Origin: Pseudodonghicola flavimaris
GTDB lineage: Bacteria; Pseudomonadota; Alphaproteobacteria; Rhodobacterales; Rhodobacteraceae
DNA: 64,000 nucleotides
Assembly (NCBI RefSeq): GCF_030164425.1
Contig: NZ_JASNJD010000009.1
Coordinates: forward strand, 119,319 to 183,318
Direction: 5' to 3'
Shown: in pieces, positions 11,084 through 19,872 of the stretch
Numbering within the stretch: position 1 is the first letter of the stretch
Layout of the letters: each line of letters begins with the position of its first letter
Program-made: the position numbers and the translations under genes
Notes under the pieces: model-generated
What the model was told of the DNA's origin: nothing
The model's database searches: none
The model's input: only the letters and a program-made list of their open reading frames with translations

Positions 11084-12007
11084 ATGTTCAAACAAACACT
11101 CTCGGCCTTCGCGCTGACCGCCGTGGCGAGCCTGGCTCAGGCCGATTGCGGCGAGGTGCGGTTTTCCGATGTGGGCTGGACCGATATCACCGCCACCACC
11201 GCGGCGACCACCACGGTGCTTGAGGCGCTGGGCTACAAGACCGACGTCAAGGTTCTGTCGGTGCCGGTGACCTACACCTCGCTCGCCAAGGGCGATATCG
11301 ATGTCTTCCTGGGCAACTGGATGCCGACGATGGAGGCCGATATCGCGCCCTATCGCGAGGCCGGCACCGTCGATACCGTGCGTGCCAACCTCAAGGGCGC
11401 CAAATACACGCTGGCCACCAACAAGGCCGGCGCCGATATGGGGATCACCTCCTTCGCGGCGATCGCAGATCATGGCGACGCGCTGGACGATACCATCTAT
11501 GGCATCGAGCCGGGCAATGACGGCAACCGGCTGATCATGGACATGATTGCGGCCGATGCCTTCGGTCTGAAGGACTTCGACGTCAAGGAGAGCTCGGAGC
11601 AGGGGATGCTGGCGCAGGTTGCGCGGGCCGATCGCAAGGGCGAGCCGATCGTCTTTCTGGGTTGGGAACCGCATCCGATGAACGCCAACTTCGCCATGAC
11701 CTATCTGTCGGGTGGTGACGACTGGTTCGGTCCCGATTTCGGCGGTGCGACGGTTTATACCAACACCTCCGCCGGCTATGTCGAAAGCTGCCCGAACGTT
11801 GGCAAGCTGCTGACCAACCTCGAATTTTCCCTCGCCATGGAAAACGAGATCATGGGCGCGATCCTGAACGACGGCGCCAAGCCTGAGGCCGCCGCCAAGA
11901 CCTGGTTGGCGGCGCACCCCGACGTGCTGGGCCCCTGGCTGGATGGTGTGACGACCCAGGATGGCGGCGACGCCATGGCCGCGGTGAAATCGGCGCTGGG
12001 GCTCTAA
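11084..12007 (+). CDS. choX: Choline ABC transporter substrate-binding protein
   Basis: Periplasmic receptor that delivers choline to ChoW/ChoV. 307 residues with a Sec signal peptide (MFKQTLSAFALTAVASLAQA, cleavage before Asp21). The mature part has the OpuAC-type binding-protein fold, with tryptophans in VGWTDI, FLGNWMP and FLGWEPHP, as expected for the aromatic box that holds the quaternary amine. I chose the ATG at 11084 over an upstream in-frame ATG at 11042, because the former directly precedes the signal peptide. It opens the choXWV operon and is divergent from betBA. Confidence 0.93.
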   Translation: MFKQTLSAFALTAVASLAQADCGEVRFSDVGWTDITATTAATTTVLEALGYKTDVKVLSVPVTYTSLAKGDIDVFLGNWMPTMEADIAPYREAGTVDTVRANLKGAKYTLATNKAGADMGITSFAAIADHGDALDDTIYGIEPGNDGNRLIMDMIAADAFGLKDFDVKESSEQGMLAQVARADRKGEPIVFLGWEPHPMNANFAMTYLSGGDDWFGPDFGGATVYTNTSAGYVESCPNVGKLLTNLEFSLAMENEIMGAILNDGAKPEAAAKTWLAAHPDVLGPWLDGVTTQDGGDAMAAVKSALGL

Positions 12008-12030
12008 TCCCGCACTGACGTTCCCTCAAC

Positions 12031-12063
12031 GCGACGCGGCGGCGCCCGGGCGGGCCGCGTCGC
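12031..12063 (+). promoter_or_regulatory. Intra-operon hairpin between choX and choW
   Basis: GCGACGCGGC and GCCGCGTCGC form a perfect 10-bp stem with a 13-base loop, 24 bases after the choX stop in a 210-base gap. With no U-run it looks less like a full terminator than an mRNA-stabilising or partly terminating structure. Such structures commonly let the binding protein be made in excess over the permease. Nothing else is seen in the gap. Confidence 0.55.
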
Positions 12064-12217
12064 ACACCGACCCGGCTGCGCGAGGCCCTCGTCCAGAGGG
12101 CGGACCGGCCGACAGCCGCCCGGCGGCGCATCGGTGGCCACTGGGGCAGGGCCCCCGGGACAGCAGCCGCGGCCTTCGCGCGGCGCGAGACAGATATCAC
12201 GAGACAAGGCGACCTGA

Positions 12218-13048
12218 ATGGACTGGCTGACAGAGCGAAAGATACCGATTGGCGACGCGGCAGAGGGGTTCTTCCTCTGGCTTCAGGATCATGGCAGCTG
12301 GTTCTTCGACGGGCTGGCCTCGGGGATCGAGGGGCTGATCGAGGGGATCCTCTGGGTGCTGCAGACGCCGCCGCCGCTGCTGGTCATCGCGGTCTTCGTG
12401 GCGATCACCTGGGGGCTTCAGCGCAACTGGAAGACCTGCCTGTTCGTCGCGCTGGGATTTCTGTTCATTCTCAATCAGGATTACTGGGAGGAGACCACCG
12501 AAAGCTTGACGCTGGTGCTGTCGGGCTGTGTCTTCTGCATGGCGCTGGGGGTGCCCATCGGCATCGCTGCGGCGCATCGACCCGGGCTCTATCGCGTGCT
12601 GCGGCCGATTCTCGACCTGATGCAGACGCTGCCCACCTTCGTCTATCTGATCCCGGCCATCGTGTTCTTCGGCATCGGCATGGTGCCGGGGCTGATCGCC
12701 ACGGTGATCTTCGTGGTGCCGGCGCCGATCCGGTTGACCCATCTCGGCATCTCCTCGACCCCGAAGGCGCTGCTGGAGGCGGCGCAGGCCTTTGGCGCGA
12801 CCAACCGCCAGACGCTCTATAAGGTCGAACTGCCCTATGCGCTGCCGCAGATCATGGCCGGGCTGAACCAGACCATCATGCTGTCGCTGTCGATGGTGGT
12901 GATCGCGGCGCTGGTGGGCGCCGACGGGCTGGGTGTGCCGGTGCTGCGGGCGATCAACACGGTCAATATCTCCCTTGGGTTCGAAAGCGGATTCATCATC
13001 GTGGTGCTGGCGATCATGCTGGACCGCATCCTGCGGATGGAGCGCTGA
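12218..13048 (+). CDS. choW: Choline ABC transporter permease
   Basis: Inner-membrane subunit of the choline importer. 276 residues with several strongly hydrophobic segments (for example LLVIAVFVAITWGL, LFVALGFLFIL, LIATVIFVVPA and FIIVVLAIMLD). The cytoplasmic coupling motif EAAQAFGATNRQTLYKVELP is the canonical EAA loop that contacts the ATPase. It resembles ProW/OpuAB quaternary-amine permeases. It is separated from choX by a hairpin-containing gap and from choV by three bases. Confidence 0.93.
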   Translation: MDWLTERKIPIGDAAEGFFLWLQDHGSWFFDGLASGIEGLIEGILWVLQTPPPLLVIAVFVAITWGLQRNWKTCLFVALGFLFILNQDYWEETTESLTLVLSGCVFCMALGVPIGIAAAHRPGLYRVLRPILDLMQTLPTFVYLIPAIVFFGIGMVPGLIATVIFVVPAPIRLTHLGISSTPKALLEAAQAFGATNRQTLYKVELPYALPQIMAGLNQTIMLSLSMVVIAALVGADGLGVPVLRAINTVNISLGFESGFIIVVLAIMLDRILRMER

Positions 13049-13051
13049 GCC

Positions 13052-14077
13052 ATGACCACTGCTGTGAAATTCGACAATGTTTCCATCGTCTTCGGCGAGA
13101 TGCCGCAGCGCGCGCTGCCGTTGATGGATGCGATGAAATCCCGCGCCGAGGTGCAGGAGGAAACCGGTCAGGTGCTGGGCGTGCACGATTGTTCGCTGGA
13201 GGTCGAGGGGGGCGAAATCCTCGTGCTGATGGGGCTGTCGGGGTCCGGCAAATCGACCCTGCTCAGGGCCGTCAACGCGCTGAACCCGGTGGTGCGCGGC
13301 GCGGTTCAGGTGCGCGACGGCGACCGGATGGTCAACGTCAGCGATGCCGATGCCGCCACGCTGCGCCACATCCGTCAGAGCCAGGTGGCGATGGTGTTCC
13401 AGCAATTCGGCCTGTTGCCCTGGCGCACGGTGCGCGAGAATGTCGGCCTGGGGCTGGAGCTCTCCGGCGTGGCAAAGGCCGAGCGGGCCGCGCGGGTAGA
13501 CCGCCAGCTGGCGCTGGTGGGGCTGTCGGACTGGGGCGATCGCCGGGTGGGAGAGCTGTCGGGCGGCATGCAGCAGCGGGTGGGGCTGGCCCGCGCCTTT
13601 GCCACCGAAGCGCCGATCCTGCTGATGGATGAGCCGTTTTCCGCGCTCGATCCGCTGATCCGCACCCGGCTGCAGGACGAGTTGCTCGACCTGCAGAAGG
13701 AGCTCAAGCGCACCATCATCTTCGTCAGCCACGATCTGGACGAGGCGTTCAAGATCGGCAACCGGATCGCCATCATGGAGGGCGGGCGTATCGTCCAATG
13801 CGGCACGCCGCAGCAGATCTTCTCGCAGCCGGCAGATGACTATGTGTCTGATTTCGTGGCGCATATGAACCCGCTCGGGGTGTTGCGCGCGCGCGATTTG
13901 ATGCAGCCCGCCGCCACCCCGCCGGCCCGGGTCATCGACCCCGATACGCCGGTGCGCGAGGTGATGGCCGAGGTCGTCGCCAGCGGCGATCCGATCGGCG
14001 TGGCCAGGAATGGCGAAATCCTGGGCGAGGTGACCCGCGAGACGCTTTTGTCAAAGCTTCTGGACCCGCGCGGCTGA
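13052..14077 (+). CDS. choV: Choline ABC transporter ATP-binding protein
   Basis: ATPase that drives choline import. 341 residues. Seen: Walker A GLSGSGKST (61-69), the Q-loop in MVFQQFGLLPW, signature LSGGMQQRVGLARA, Walker B ILLMDEPFSALD and the switch His in FVSHDLDEAF. A C-terminal tail of about 60 residues (VREVMAEVVASGDPIGV and following) looks like one CBS-type half-module, as in the ionic-strength-sensing ProV/OpuA ATPases. Last gene of choXWV. Confidence 0.93.
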   Translation: MTTAVKFDNVSIVFGEMPQRALPLMDAMKSRAEVQEETGQVLGVHDCSLEVEGGEILVLMGLSGSGKSTLLRAVNALNPVVRGAVQVRDGDRMVNVSDADAATLRHIRQSQVAMVFQQFGLLPWRTVRENVGLGLELSGVAKAERAARVDRQLALVGLSDWGDRRVGELSGGMQQRVGLARAFATEAPILLMDEPFSALDPLIRTRLQDELLDLQKELKRTIIFVSHDLDEAFKIGNRIAIMEGGRIVQCGTPQQIFSQPADDYVSDFVAHMNPLGVLRARDLMQPAATPPARVIDPDTPVREVMAEVVASGDPIGVARNGEILGEVTRETLLSKLLDPRG

Positions 14078-14194
14078 CTGTGCTGTCCTTGGGCATGCCT
14101 GCATCAAGACGGGTCATGACGGGGAGAATTCGGTGCTTCAGACAAGAAACGCCTCACATTTGTGCGGAGCGCATGGTTTTTCAGCAATGCATTT

Positions 14195-14221
14195 GGCCGC
14201 GCCTGATGCGACGGCGCGGCC
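14195..14221 (+). terminator. Probable terminator after choXWV
   Basis: GGCCGCGCC and GGCGCGGCC make a perfect 9-bp GC stem around a 9-base loop, 118 bases after choV and 49 bases before the next operon. No U-run follows, so it may need a helper factor, or act instead in the leader of the Anbu operon. Confidence 0.5.
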
Positions 14222-14269
14222 TTCAGTCGATCCCTTGCTGTTCGGTTAACGAGGGAGGCTGATCATTCC

Positions 14270-15700
14270 ATGGGCCATACCGATACACAGTTTGATGAAA
14301 TGCTTGCCGGCCTCGACCAGGCCCGGCCGCCTTACGAAGGCTATTACAATTGGTTTTGCGGCGAAGACCTGAAAGGGCTCCGGCGCAAATCGGCAGAGGC
14401 CGAGGCGTTCTTTCGCCGCATCGGCATCACCTTCAACGTCTATGGGCAGGAAGAGGCCGACGAACGGCTGATCCCCTTCGACATCGTGCCGCGGATCATC
14501 GCGGCGCGCGAATGGGCCAAGCTGGAACGCGGCATCGAACAGCGCGTGCGCGCGATCAACGCCTTTCTCCATGACATCTATCACCGCCAGGAAATCCTGC
14601 GCGCGGGCCGCATCCCGGAACATCTGATCGCCGGCAACGATGCCTTTCTGCCGCAGATGATCGGGGTCAACCCGCCCGGTGGCGTCTATACCCATATCGT
14701 CGGCGTCGATCTGGTGCGCACCGGCGAGGATGAGTTCTTCGTGCTGGAAGACAACGCCCGCACGCCCTCCGGCGTCTCCTACATGCTGGAGAACCGCGAG
14801 ACGATGGTGCAGATGTTCCCGGAGCTTTTCACCAAGCTCAAGGTGCGTCCGGTCAGCGCCTATCCGCAGCTGTTGCGCCGGTCGTTGTCGGACAGCGCGC
14901 CGCAGAACTCGCCCAACGACAAGCCGGTGGTGGCGGTGCTGACGCCAGGCATCCACAACTCCGCCTATTTCGAACATGCCTTCCTGGCCGACCGGATGGG
15001 GGCGGAACTGGTCGAGGCGCATGACCTCAGGGTCGAGAACGGCCGCGTGGCGATGCGCACGACGCGCGGTTACAAGCCGATCGACGTGCTTTATCGCCGG
15101 GTCGACGACGATTACCTCGACCCGTTGACCTTCAACCCGGAAAGCGTGCTGGGGGTGCCGGGGATCATGGATGTCTACCGCGCCGGCAATATCACCCTGG
15201 CCAATGCGCCGGGCACCGGAATCGCCGACGACAAGGCGCTCTATTCCTACATGCCCGACATCATCGAATTCTACACCGGCGAAAAGGCGATCCTGCCCAA
15301 CGTGCCGACCTGGCGCTGTTCCGAACCCGATGCGCTGGCCTATGTGCTGGAGCATCTTTCGGAACTGGTGGTGAAGGAGGTTCACGGCTCGGGCGGCTAC
15401 GGCATGCTGGTCGGCCCGGTAGCGAGCAAGAAGGAAATCGCCGCTTTCGAGAAGAAGCTGCGCGCCAAGCCGGCCAATTACATCGCGCAGCCGACGCTGT
15501 CGCTGTCGACGGTGCCGATCCTGACCAAGGCGGGGCTGGCGCCGCGCCATGTGGATCTGCGGCCCTTCGTGCTGGTGTCGCCCAACCGGATCGACATGAC
15601 CCCGGGAGGGCTGACGCGGGTGGCGCTGAAGAAAGGGTCGCTGGTGGTGAACTCGTCTCAGGGCGGGGGCACCAAGGATACCTGGGTTCTGGGGGACTGA
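14270..15700 (+). CDS. Circularly permuted ATP-grasp protein of the Anbu operon
   Basis: A 476-residue protein of the CP_ATPgrasp (DUF404/DUF407, COG2308) family, predicted to form a carboxylate-amine (peptide-like) bond using ATP. Recognisable stretches include PYEGYYNWFCGEDL near the N-terminus, VLEDNARTPSGVSYMLENR mid-protein, and VVKEVHGSGGYGMLVGP, a likely ATP-binding glycine loop. The ATG follows GAGGGAGG. It begins a tight four-gene operon with an alpha-E protein, a transglutaminase-like protein and the Anbu protease, a conserved set that suggests formation and removal of a peptide-like modification. The substrate is unknown. Confidence 0.88.
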   Translation: MGHTDTQFDEMLAGLDQARPPYEGYYNWFCGEDLKGLRRKSAEAEAFFRRIGITFNVYGQEEADERLIPFDIVPRIIAAREWAKLERGIEQRVRAINAFLHDIYHRQEILRAGRIPEHLIAGNDAFLPQMIGVNPPGGVYTHIVGVDLVRTGEDEFFVLEDNARTPSGVSYMLENRETMVQMFPELFTKLKVRPVSAYPQLLRRSLSDSAPQNSPNDKPVVAVLTPGIHNSAYFEHAFLADRMGAELVEAHDLRVENGRVAMRTTRGYKPIDVLYRRVDDDYLDPLTFNPESVLGVPGIMDVYRAGNITLANAPGTGIADDKALYSYMPDIIEFYTGEKAILPNVPTWRCSEPDALAYVLEHLSELVVKEVHGSGGYGMLVGPVASKKEIAAFEKKLRAKPANYIAQPTLSLSTVPILTKAGLAPRHVDLRPFVLVSPNRIDMTPGGLTRVALKKGSLVVNSSQGGGTKDTWVLGD

Positions 15701-15703
15701 CGC

Positions 15704-16648
15704 ATGACGCTCGGAAAGAACGCCGGCGGACTGTATTGGATGTTCCGCTATCTGGAGCGGGCAGAGAATACCGCCCGTCTTCTTGAGGCCGGGTGGTATA
15801 TCGCCCTGACCCACGCCAACAACGGCACGAACGAATGGGAATCGATCCTGACCACGGCCGGGATGAACGAGGCCTATCTGGAAAAACACGAGAGCTTCGA
15901 GGCCGCCAGCGCGATCAACTTCCTGCTGCGCGACAAGTCGAACTCCTCCTCGGTGATGAGCGCGATCGAGGCCGCCCGCTCGAATGCCCGCATGGTGCGC
16001 ACCGCGCTGTCCGGCGAGGTCTGGGAAGCGGTGAACGAATGCTGGATGGAGCTGAAGGCGGCGCTGGCGCGGCCGGTCACCGAGCGCAACCTGCATGAAA
16101 CGCTGATGATGGTGCGCAACCGGACCTCGGTGGTGCGGGGCGCGCTGCACGGCACCATGCTGCGCAACGACATCTATGCCTTCTCGCGGCTGGGCACCTT
16201 TCTCGAACGCGCCGACAACACGGCGCGGATCCTGGACGTGAAATATTATGTCCTGCTGCCCTCGGCCTCTTTCGTCGGCTCCAGCATCGACAACGTGCAG
16301 TGGGAGGTGATCCTGCGGTCGGTATCGGCGGAGCGGTCCTATCACTGGCTGAACGGTGGCGATCTGACGCCGCAGGGGATTGCGGAATTCCTGATCCTCG
16401 ACAAGCGGATGCCGCGGTCGCTGGCCTTCTGCTGCACCAAGATCAGCCAGTATCTGGGTCTGCTGGAAGAGGAATACGGCCAGCGTCAGGAAAGCCAGAT
16501 CCAGGCGGAGCGCATTTGCGCGCGGGTCAGCTCGGCGTCGGTGGAGGCCATTTTCGACGAGGGGCTGCACGAGTTCCTGGCCGAATTCCTCGCCGATGCG
16601 GCGCGGCTGTCCGGCCTGATCGAGACCGATTTCAAATTCTACGGGTAG
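15704..16648 (+). CDS. Alpha-E domain protein (DUF403)
   Basis: A 314-residue mostly helical protein of the DUF403/COG2307 'alpha-E' family. It opens with NAGGLYWMFRYLERAENTARLLEAG, and a related motif, RLGTFLERADNTARILDVKYY, recurs about 155 residues later, so the protein looks internally duplicated. It starts three bases after the ATP-grasp stop and ends four bases before the transglutaminase gene. In other genomes this family always travels with the ATP-grasp and transglutaminase partners, probably as one complex; no catalytic activity is known. Confidence 0.88.
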   Translation: MTLGKNAGGLYWMFRYLERAENTARLLEAGWYIALTHANNGTNEWESILTTAGMNEAYLEKHESFEAASAINFLLRDKSNSSSVMSAIEAARSNARMVRTALSGEVWEAVNECWMELKAALARPVTERNLHETLMMVRNRTSVVRGALHGTMLRNDIYAFSRLGTFLERADNTARILDVKYYVLLPSASFVGSSIDNVQWEVILRSVSAERSYHWLNGGDLTPQGIAEFLILDKRMPRSLAFCCTKISQYLGLLEEEYGQRQESQIQAERICARVSSASVEAIFDEGLHEFLAEFLADAARLSGLIETDFKFYG

Positions 16649-16652
16649 GCAG

Positions 16653-17459
16653 ATGCGGCTGAAGATCACCCATACCACCACCTATACCTATGACGAGCCG
16701 GCCTATTACGCGCTGCAGCAGCTGCGGCTGGTGCCACGCACCGGGCCGGGACAGGAGGTGCTGGAGTGGTCCTCGACGGTGCAGGGCGGCACCAAGCAAC
16801 TGACTTTCGACGACCAGTTCGGCAATCACACCGAACTGGTGATCGCGGATCCTGCGACCCGGACCCTGGAAATCCTGACCGAGGGCTGTGTCGAGGTCAG
16901 CGATCTGAACGGGGTGATCGGGCCGCACAAGGGCTATGCGCCGCTCTGGCTGTTTCGGGGCAGCACGCCGCTGACCGCGCCGGGGCCGCAACTGCGCCAG
17001 CTGGCCGCCCGGGTGCGGAGCGAGGGGCGGGAGCCGGGCGGTGTCGAGCCGCTGCATGCACTGTCGGCGATGATCGGCGAGGCCGTCGCCTACGAGGCCG
17101 GCCACACCGACAGCACCACCACAGCCGAGGCAGCGTTGGCCGCGGGGCACGGCGTCTGCCAGGACCATGCGCAGATCATGATCGCGGTGGCGCGGCTTCT
17201 GGGCTATCCTGCACGTTATGTCAGCGGTTACCTGCTGCTGGACGGGCAGGTGGAACAGGATGCCGCCCATGCCTGGGCCGAGGTCTGGACCGCCGGGCTG
17301 GGTTGGGTCGGCTTCGACGTGTCGAACGGGATTTGTCCGGACGCGCGCTATGTCCGGGTGGCGACGGGCCGCGATTATCGCGATGCCGCGCCGATCCACG
17401 GCTTACGTCAGGGCGCGGGGGACGAGGCGTTACATGTGACCTTGCAAGTTCAGCAATAG
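16653..17459 (+). CDS. Transglutaminase-like cysteine protease of the Anbu operon
   Basis: A 268-residue protein with an N-terminal beta-rich bacterial transglutaminase domain (about 1-80) and a papain-like transglutaminase core. The catalytic triad is visible: Cys169 in HGVCQDH, His206 in AAHAWAEVW and Asp222 in GFDVSNG. Bacterial members act as amidases/peptidases rather than cross-linkers. Its place between alpha-E and Anbu suggests it processes whatever the ATP-grasp enzyme builds. There is no signal peptide, so it acts in the cytoplasm. Confidence 0.9.
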   Translation: MRLKITHTTTYTYDEPAYYALQQLRLVPRTGPGQEVLEWSSTVQGGTKQLTFDDQFGNHTELVIADPATRTLEILTEGCVEVSDLNGVIGPHKGYAPLWLFRGSTPLTAPGPQLRQLAARVRSEGREPGGVEPLHALSAMIGEAVAYEAGHTDSTTTAEAALAAGHGVCQDHAQIMIAVARLLGYPARYVSGYLLLDGQVEQDAAHAWAEVWTAGLGWVGFDVSNGICPDARYVRVATGRDYRDAAPIHGLRQGAGDEALHVTLQVQQ

Positions 17460-17497
17460 GCTGCTTGATAAGCGCGTCGTGGAAGAGGTGCCGTCAA

Positions 17498-18244
17498 ATG
17501 ACCTATTGTGTGGGACTCATGCTGAACAAGGGGCTGGTGTTCATGTCGGACACCCGCACCAATTCCGGTATCGATAACATCTCGACCTTCCGCAAGATGT
17601 TCACCTGGGAGGTGCCGGGAGAGCGCGCTATCACCCTGATGACCGCCGGCAATCTGGCGACCACGCAATCGGTGGTCAGCCTGCTGGAGGAGCGCAGCAA
17701 GGAGCCCGCCGCGCGCCAGCCCGGTATCCTTGAGGCGAAATCGATGTTTCAGGTGGCGACCTTGGTGGGCAACACGCTGAAAGAGGTCATCGCCACCCAT
17801 GCGGAGGTCGGTCAGCGCGCCGATGCGACCTTCAATGCCACCATGATCCTTGGCGGTCAGGTCGCGGGCGGCGAGCCCCGGCTGTTCCTGATCTACCCCG
17901 AGGGTAATTTCATCGAGGCGAGCTTCGACACCCCTTATTTCCAGATCGGCGAGACCAAATACGGCCGGCCGATCCTGGTGCGCGCCTATGAGCCCGACCT
18001 CAGCTTCGAGGCGGCGATCAAGCTGTTGCTGGTGTCCTTCGATTCCACCATCAAGGCCAACCTGTCGGTGAGCCTGCCGCTCGATGTGCATGTCTACCGG
18101 CGCGACGGGCTGAAGATCGGGCGCCAGTTCCGCATCCAGCAGAACGATCCCTATTTCGAAGAGGTCTCAAGCGGCTGGGGCATCGCCTTGCGCGACGCCT
18201 TCGGCCATCTGCCCGATTTCACCTTCCCCGAAGAGACGGATTAG
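17498..18244 (+). CDS. anbu: Anbu, bacterial proteasome-like peptidase
   Basis: A 248-residue Ntn-hydrolase of the Anbu family (ancestral beta subunit). Removal of Met1 would expose Thr2 as the nucleophile (TYCVGLMLNKGLVFMSDTRT follows). Asp18 in SDTRTN and Lys33 in FRKM sit where proteasome beta subunits carry Asp17 and Lys33. Length fits the family. I chose the ATG at 17498: the frame is open much further upstream, but that part lies antiphase to the transglutaminase gene. Last gene of the operon. Anbu proteins form open helical or ring-like assemblies; natural substrates are not known. Confidence 0.93.
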   Translation: MTYCVGLMLNKGLVFMSDTRTNSGIDNISTFRKMFTWEVPGERAITLMTAGNLATTQSVVSLLEERSKEPAARQPGILEAKSMFQVATLVGNTLKEVIATHAEVGQRADATFNATMILGGQVAGGEPRLFLIYPEGNFIEASFDTPYFQIGETKYGRPILVRAYEPDLSFEAAIKLLLVSFDSTIKANLSVSLPLDVHVYRRDGLKIGRQFRIQQNDPYFEEVSSGWGIALRDAFGHLPDFTFPEETD

Positions 18245-18260
18245 GCGCCGTTCAGGCGCC
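18244..18260. terminator. Small hairpin over the converging stops of anbu and the hydrolase gene
   Basis: GGCGCC-GTTCA-GGCGCC spans both stop codons (TAG of anbu; TGA of the leftward gene lies in the loop). It is a 6-bp GC stem that could terminate either transcript weakly. Confidence 0.4.
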
Positions 18261-19106
18261 GGCGATCTGCCTGAGCGCCAGATCCGCCAGCAGCCCGCCA
18301 GCGTCGCCCAGGGTGAAGCTGATCTCGAAATGATCCATGTTGCGGCCGACGTGCAGCGGCAGCCCGCCGGCGGCAGCCATGGCGACGGACTGGCGGGTGA
18401 AGTCGTCCGATTCCGCATCGCCCACCGCCAGCGCCAGCGGGCATCCCAGCCGGTCGAGGTGGCGGTTCGGGCTCAGTTCGGCGACCATGGCATCATCGAG
18501 CTGCATGTAATCGTTGCGGGCGCTCAGCTGCACCGGGCCGAGGTCATAGCCGCCGCTGCAACAGAGCGCCCCCTTGAGGAGATCGGCGGGCAGACCGAAG
18601 GCGCCGGCCCAGTCGGTGACCGCGACACAGGCCGCCAGATGCCCACCCGAGGAATGGCCGGAGACAAAGATCCGCTCGGGATTGCCGCCGAAGCGGGCCG
18701 CGTTGCGATAGACCCAGGCCAGCCCGCGGCGGGTCTGGACGACCATCTCGCGCAGATCGACCGCCGGCAACAGGCCGAAGTCCAGCGCGACGAAATGGAT
18801 GCCACGGCTGACGAAGAGCTCCGCCGCGAAACCGCTGTCGGCTTTGCTCATGCTGCGCCAGGCGCCGCCGTGGATAAAGACATGAACCGGCGCCTCGCTT
18901 GCGGCGGCGCGGTAGACGTCGAGCGTTTCGGCAGGGCTGTCGCCATAGGCGTAGGCGGTCGGCGCGCCGAGAGCGGCCTTTGCGGCATCGGTCCGCGCCC
19001 GGTATTCTGCCGCATAGGCGGCGGGCGGCCGGCGGGACCACTTGCTCTGATCGTACTGGCGATCCAGCGCCGCCTGAGAATAGTCGCGAAAGACCGGATC
19101 GGACAT
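18252..19106 (-). CDS. Alpha/beta-hydrolase, kynurenine-formamidase/esterase-like
   Basis: A 284-residue cytoplasmic alpha/beta-hydrolase. Seen: the oxyanion motif HGGAW (79-83), the nucleophile elbow GHSSGG with Ser152, and a C-terminal RNMDHFEISFTLGD stretch offering the catalytic His. The N-terminal DYSQAALDRQYDQSKW resembles bacterial alpha/beta-type N-formylkynurenine formamidases, though small-ester hydrolases share it. Its promoter carries a TTGACA/TAAAGT pair (19161-19156 and 19139-19134, spacing 16) overlapped by an AT-rich motif also found before iorA and the DHOD-like gene, suggesting shared control. A role in aromatic amino-acid breakdown is inference. Confidence 0.75.
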   Translation of the reverse strand: MSDPVFRDYSQAALDRQYDQSKWSRRPPAAYAAEYRARTDAAKAALGAPTAYAYGDSPAETLDVYRAAASEAPVHVFIHGGAWRSMSKADSGFAAELFVSRGIHFVALDFGLLPAVDLREMVVQTRRGLAWVYRNAARFGGNPERIFVSGHSSGGHLAACVAVTDWAGAFGLPADLLKGALCCSGGYDLGPVQLSARNDYMQLDDAMVAELSPNRHLDRLGCPLALAVGDAESDDFTRQSVAMAAAGGLPLHVGRNMDHFEISFTLGDAGGLLADLALRQIAGA

Positions 19107-19117
19107 CGGGGAAGCTC

Positions 19118-19144
19118 CAGAATTTATTTTATGACTTTAGTATC
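19118..19144 (-). promoter_or_regulatory. AT-rich operator/promoter motif, site C
   Basis: Reads CAGAATTTATTTTATGACTT on the + strand and continues TTAGTATC. It aligns without gaps to sites at 24110-24136 and 27344-27370 (17 of 27 identical to the first). It covers the likely -10 box of the hydrolase promoter, the usual place for a repressor site. Confidence 0.5.
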
Positions 19145-19314
19145 TCCGGAGGGGATGTCAAAGCGTGGCCGGCGGGCCCGCCCTGCGGGGGCGGGCGCGG
19201 CAGCGCAGGTGCCTGTCTTTGGGGCAGGCCACAGACGCCCCAATTCCATCTTTTGAAAAAGTCGAAACAGATCGCCAATTCCCGGATGCGGAAATGGGAT
19301 TTCGGCGTTTGGGA

Positions 19315-19848
19315 TCAGCCCTTTTCCGCGTCTTCGGCTTCGGCGTTTCTGATTTCTTCGGCGAGATGGCGCATGCTGTTGGCCATGTCCTCGATCTCCT
19401 GCAGGGAGATGTTGCGCAATTTGCGCGAGGTTTCGCCCCGGTGCAGCTGCACCGCCTTCTGAAACACCGCGATGCCTTCGTCGGTGATGGTGGCGCGGAA
19501 CGACCGCCGGTCGGTTTCGGCCACCGTCTTGCTGACATATCCGTCCTTCTGCAGCCGCGCGATCAGGCCGGAGACATTGCCGTTGGTGACCTTGAGATTG
19601 GTCGACAGCTCGCTCATCGAAAGACCGTCGCGAAACCGGTAAAGCTGTGCCAGCACATCGAATTTCGCGATGCTGAGACCGGCGCCGGCGATCAGGGCAG
19701 AGTTCAGATCGTCGAAGATCAGCCGGTGGACCTTCAGCACCTGCAGCCAGAACCGGGTTTCGGCCTGCTGTCGTTCTGTCAGCGACGCCTCCCCTTCGAC
19801 AAAAACCTGTTTATCGTCATCGACCAAGGGCAGGGAGGGTAAGCTCAT
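19315..19848 (-). CDS. MarR-family transcriptional regulator
   Basis: A 177-residue MarR-type winged-helix protein: LSIAKFDVLAQLYRF, then LSMSELSTNLKVTNGNVSGLIARLQKDGYVSKTVA (recognition helix in TNGNVSGLIARL), then the DRRSFRATITDEG wing. It is the last gene of the iorA-iorB-thioesterase transcript, 24 bases after the thioesterase stop, so it is expected to be autoregulated and to sense an intermediate of that pathway. A good candidate to bind the AT-rich motif shared by three nearby promoters. A C-terminal acidic helix is seen. Confidence 0.85.
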   Translation of the reverse strand: MSLPSLPLVDDDKQVFVEGEASLTERQQAETRFWLQVLKVHRLIFDDLNSALIAGAGLSIAKFDVLAQLYRFRDGLSMSELSTNLKVTNGNVSGLIARLQKDGYVSKTVAETDRRSFRATITDEGIAVFQKAVQLHRGETSRKLRNISLQEIEDMANSMRHLAEEIRNAEAEDAEKG

Positions 19849-19872
19849 CCGAAAGTCCCGCGTTCTCTATTA

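Noticed and set aside
12008..12217. A small gene in the choX-choW gap
   Set aside because: Only short frames without ribosome sites; the 10-bp stem-loop accounts for the visible structure.
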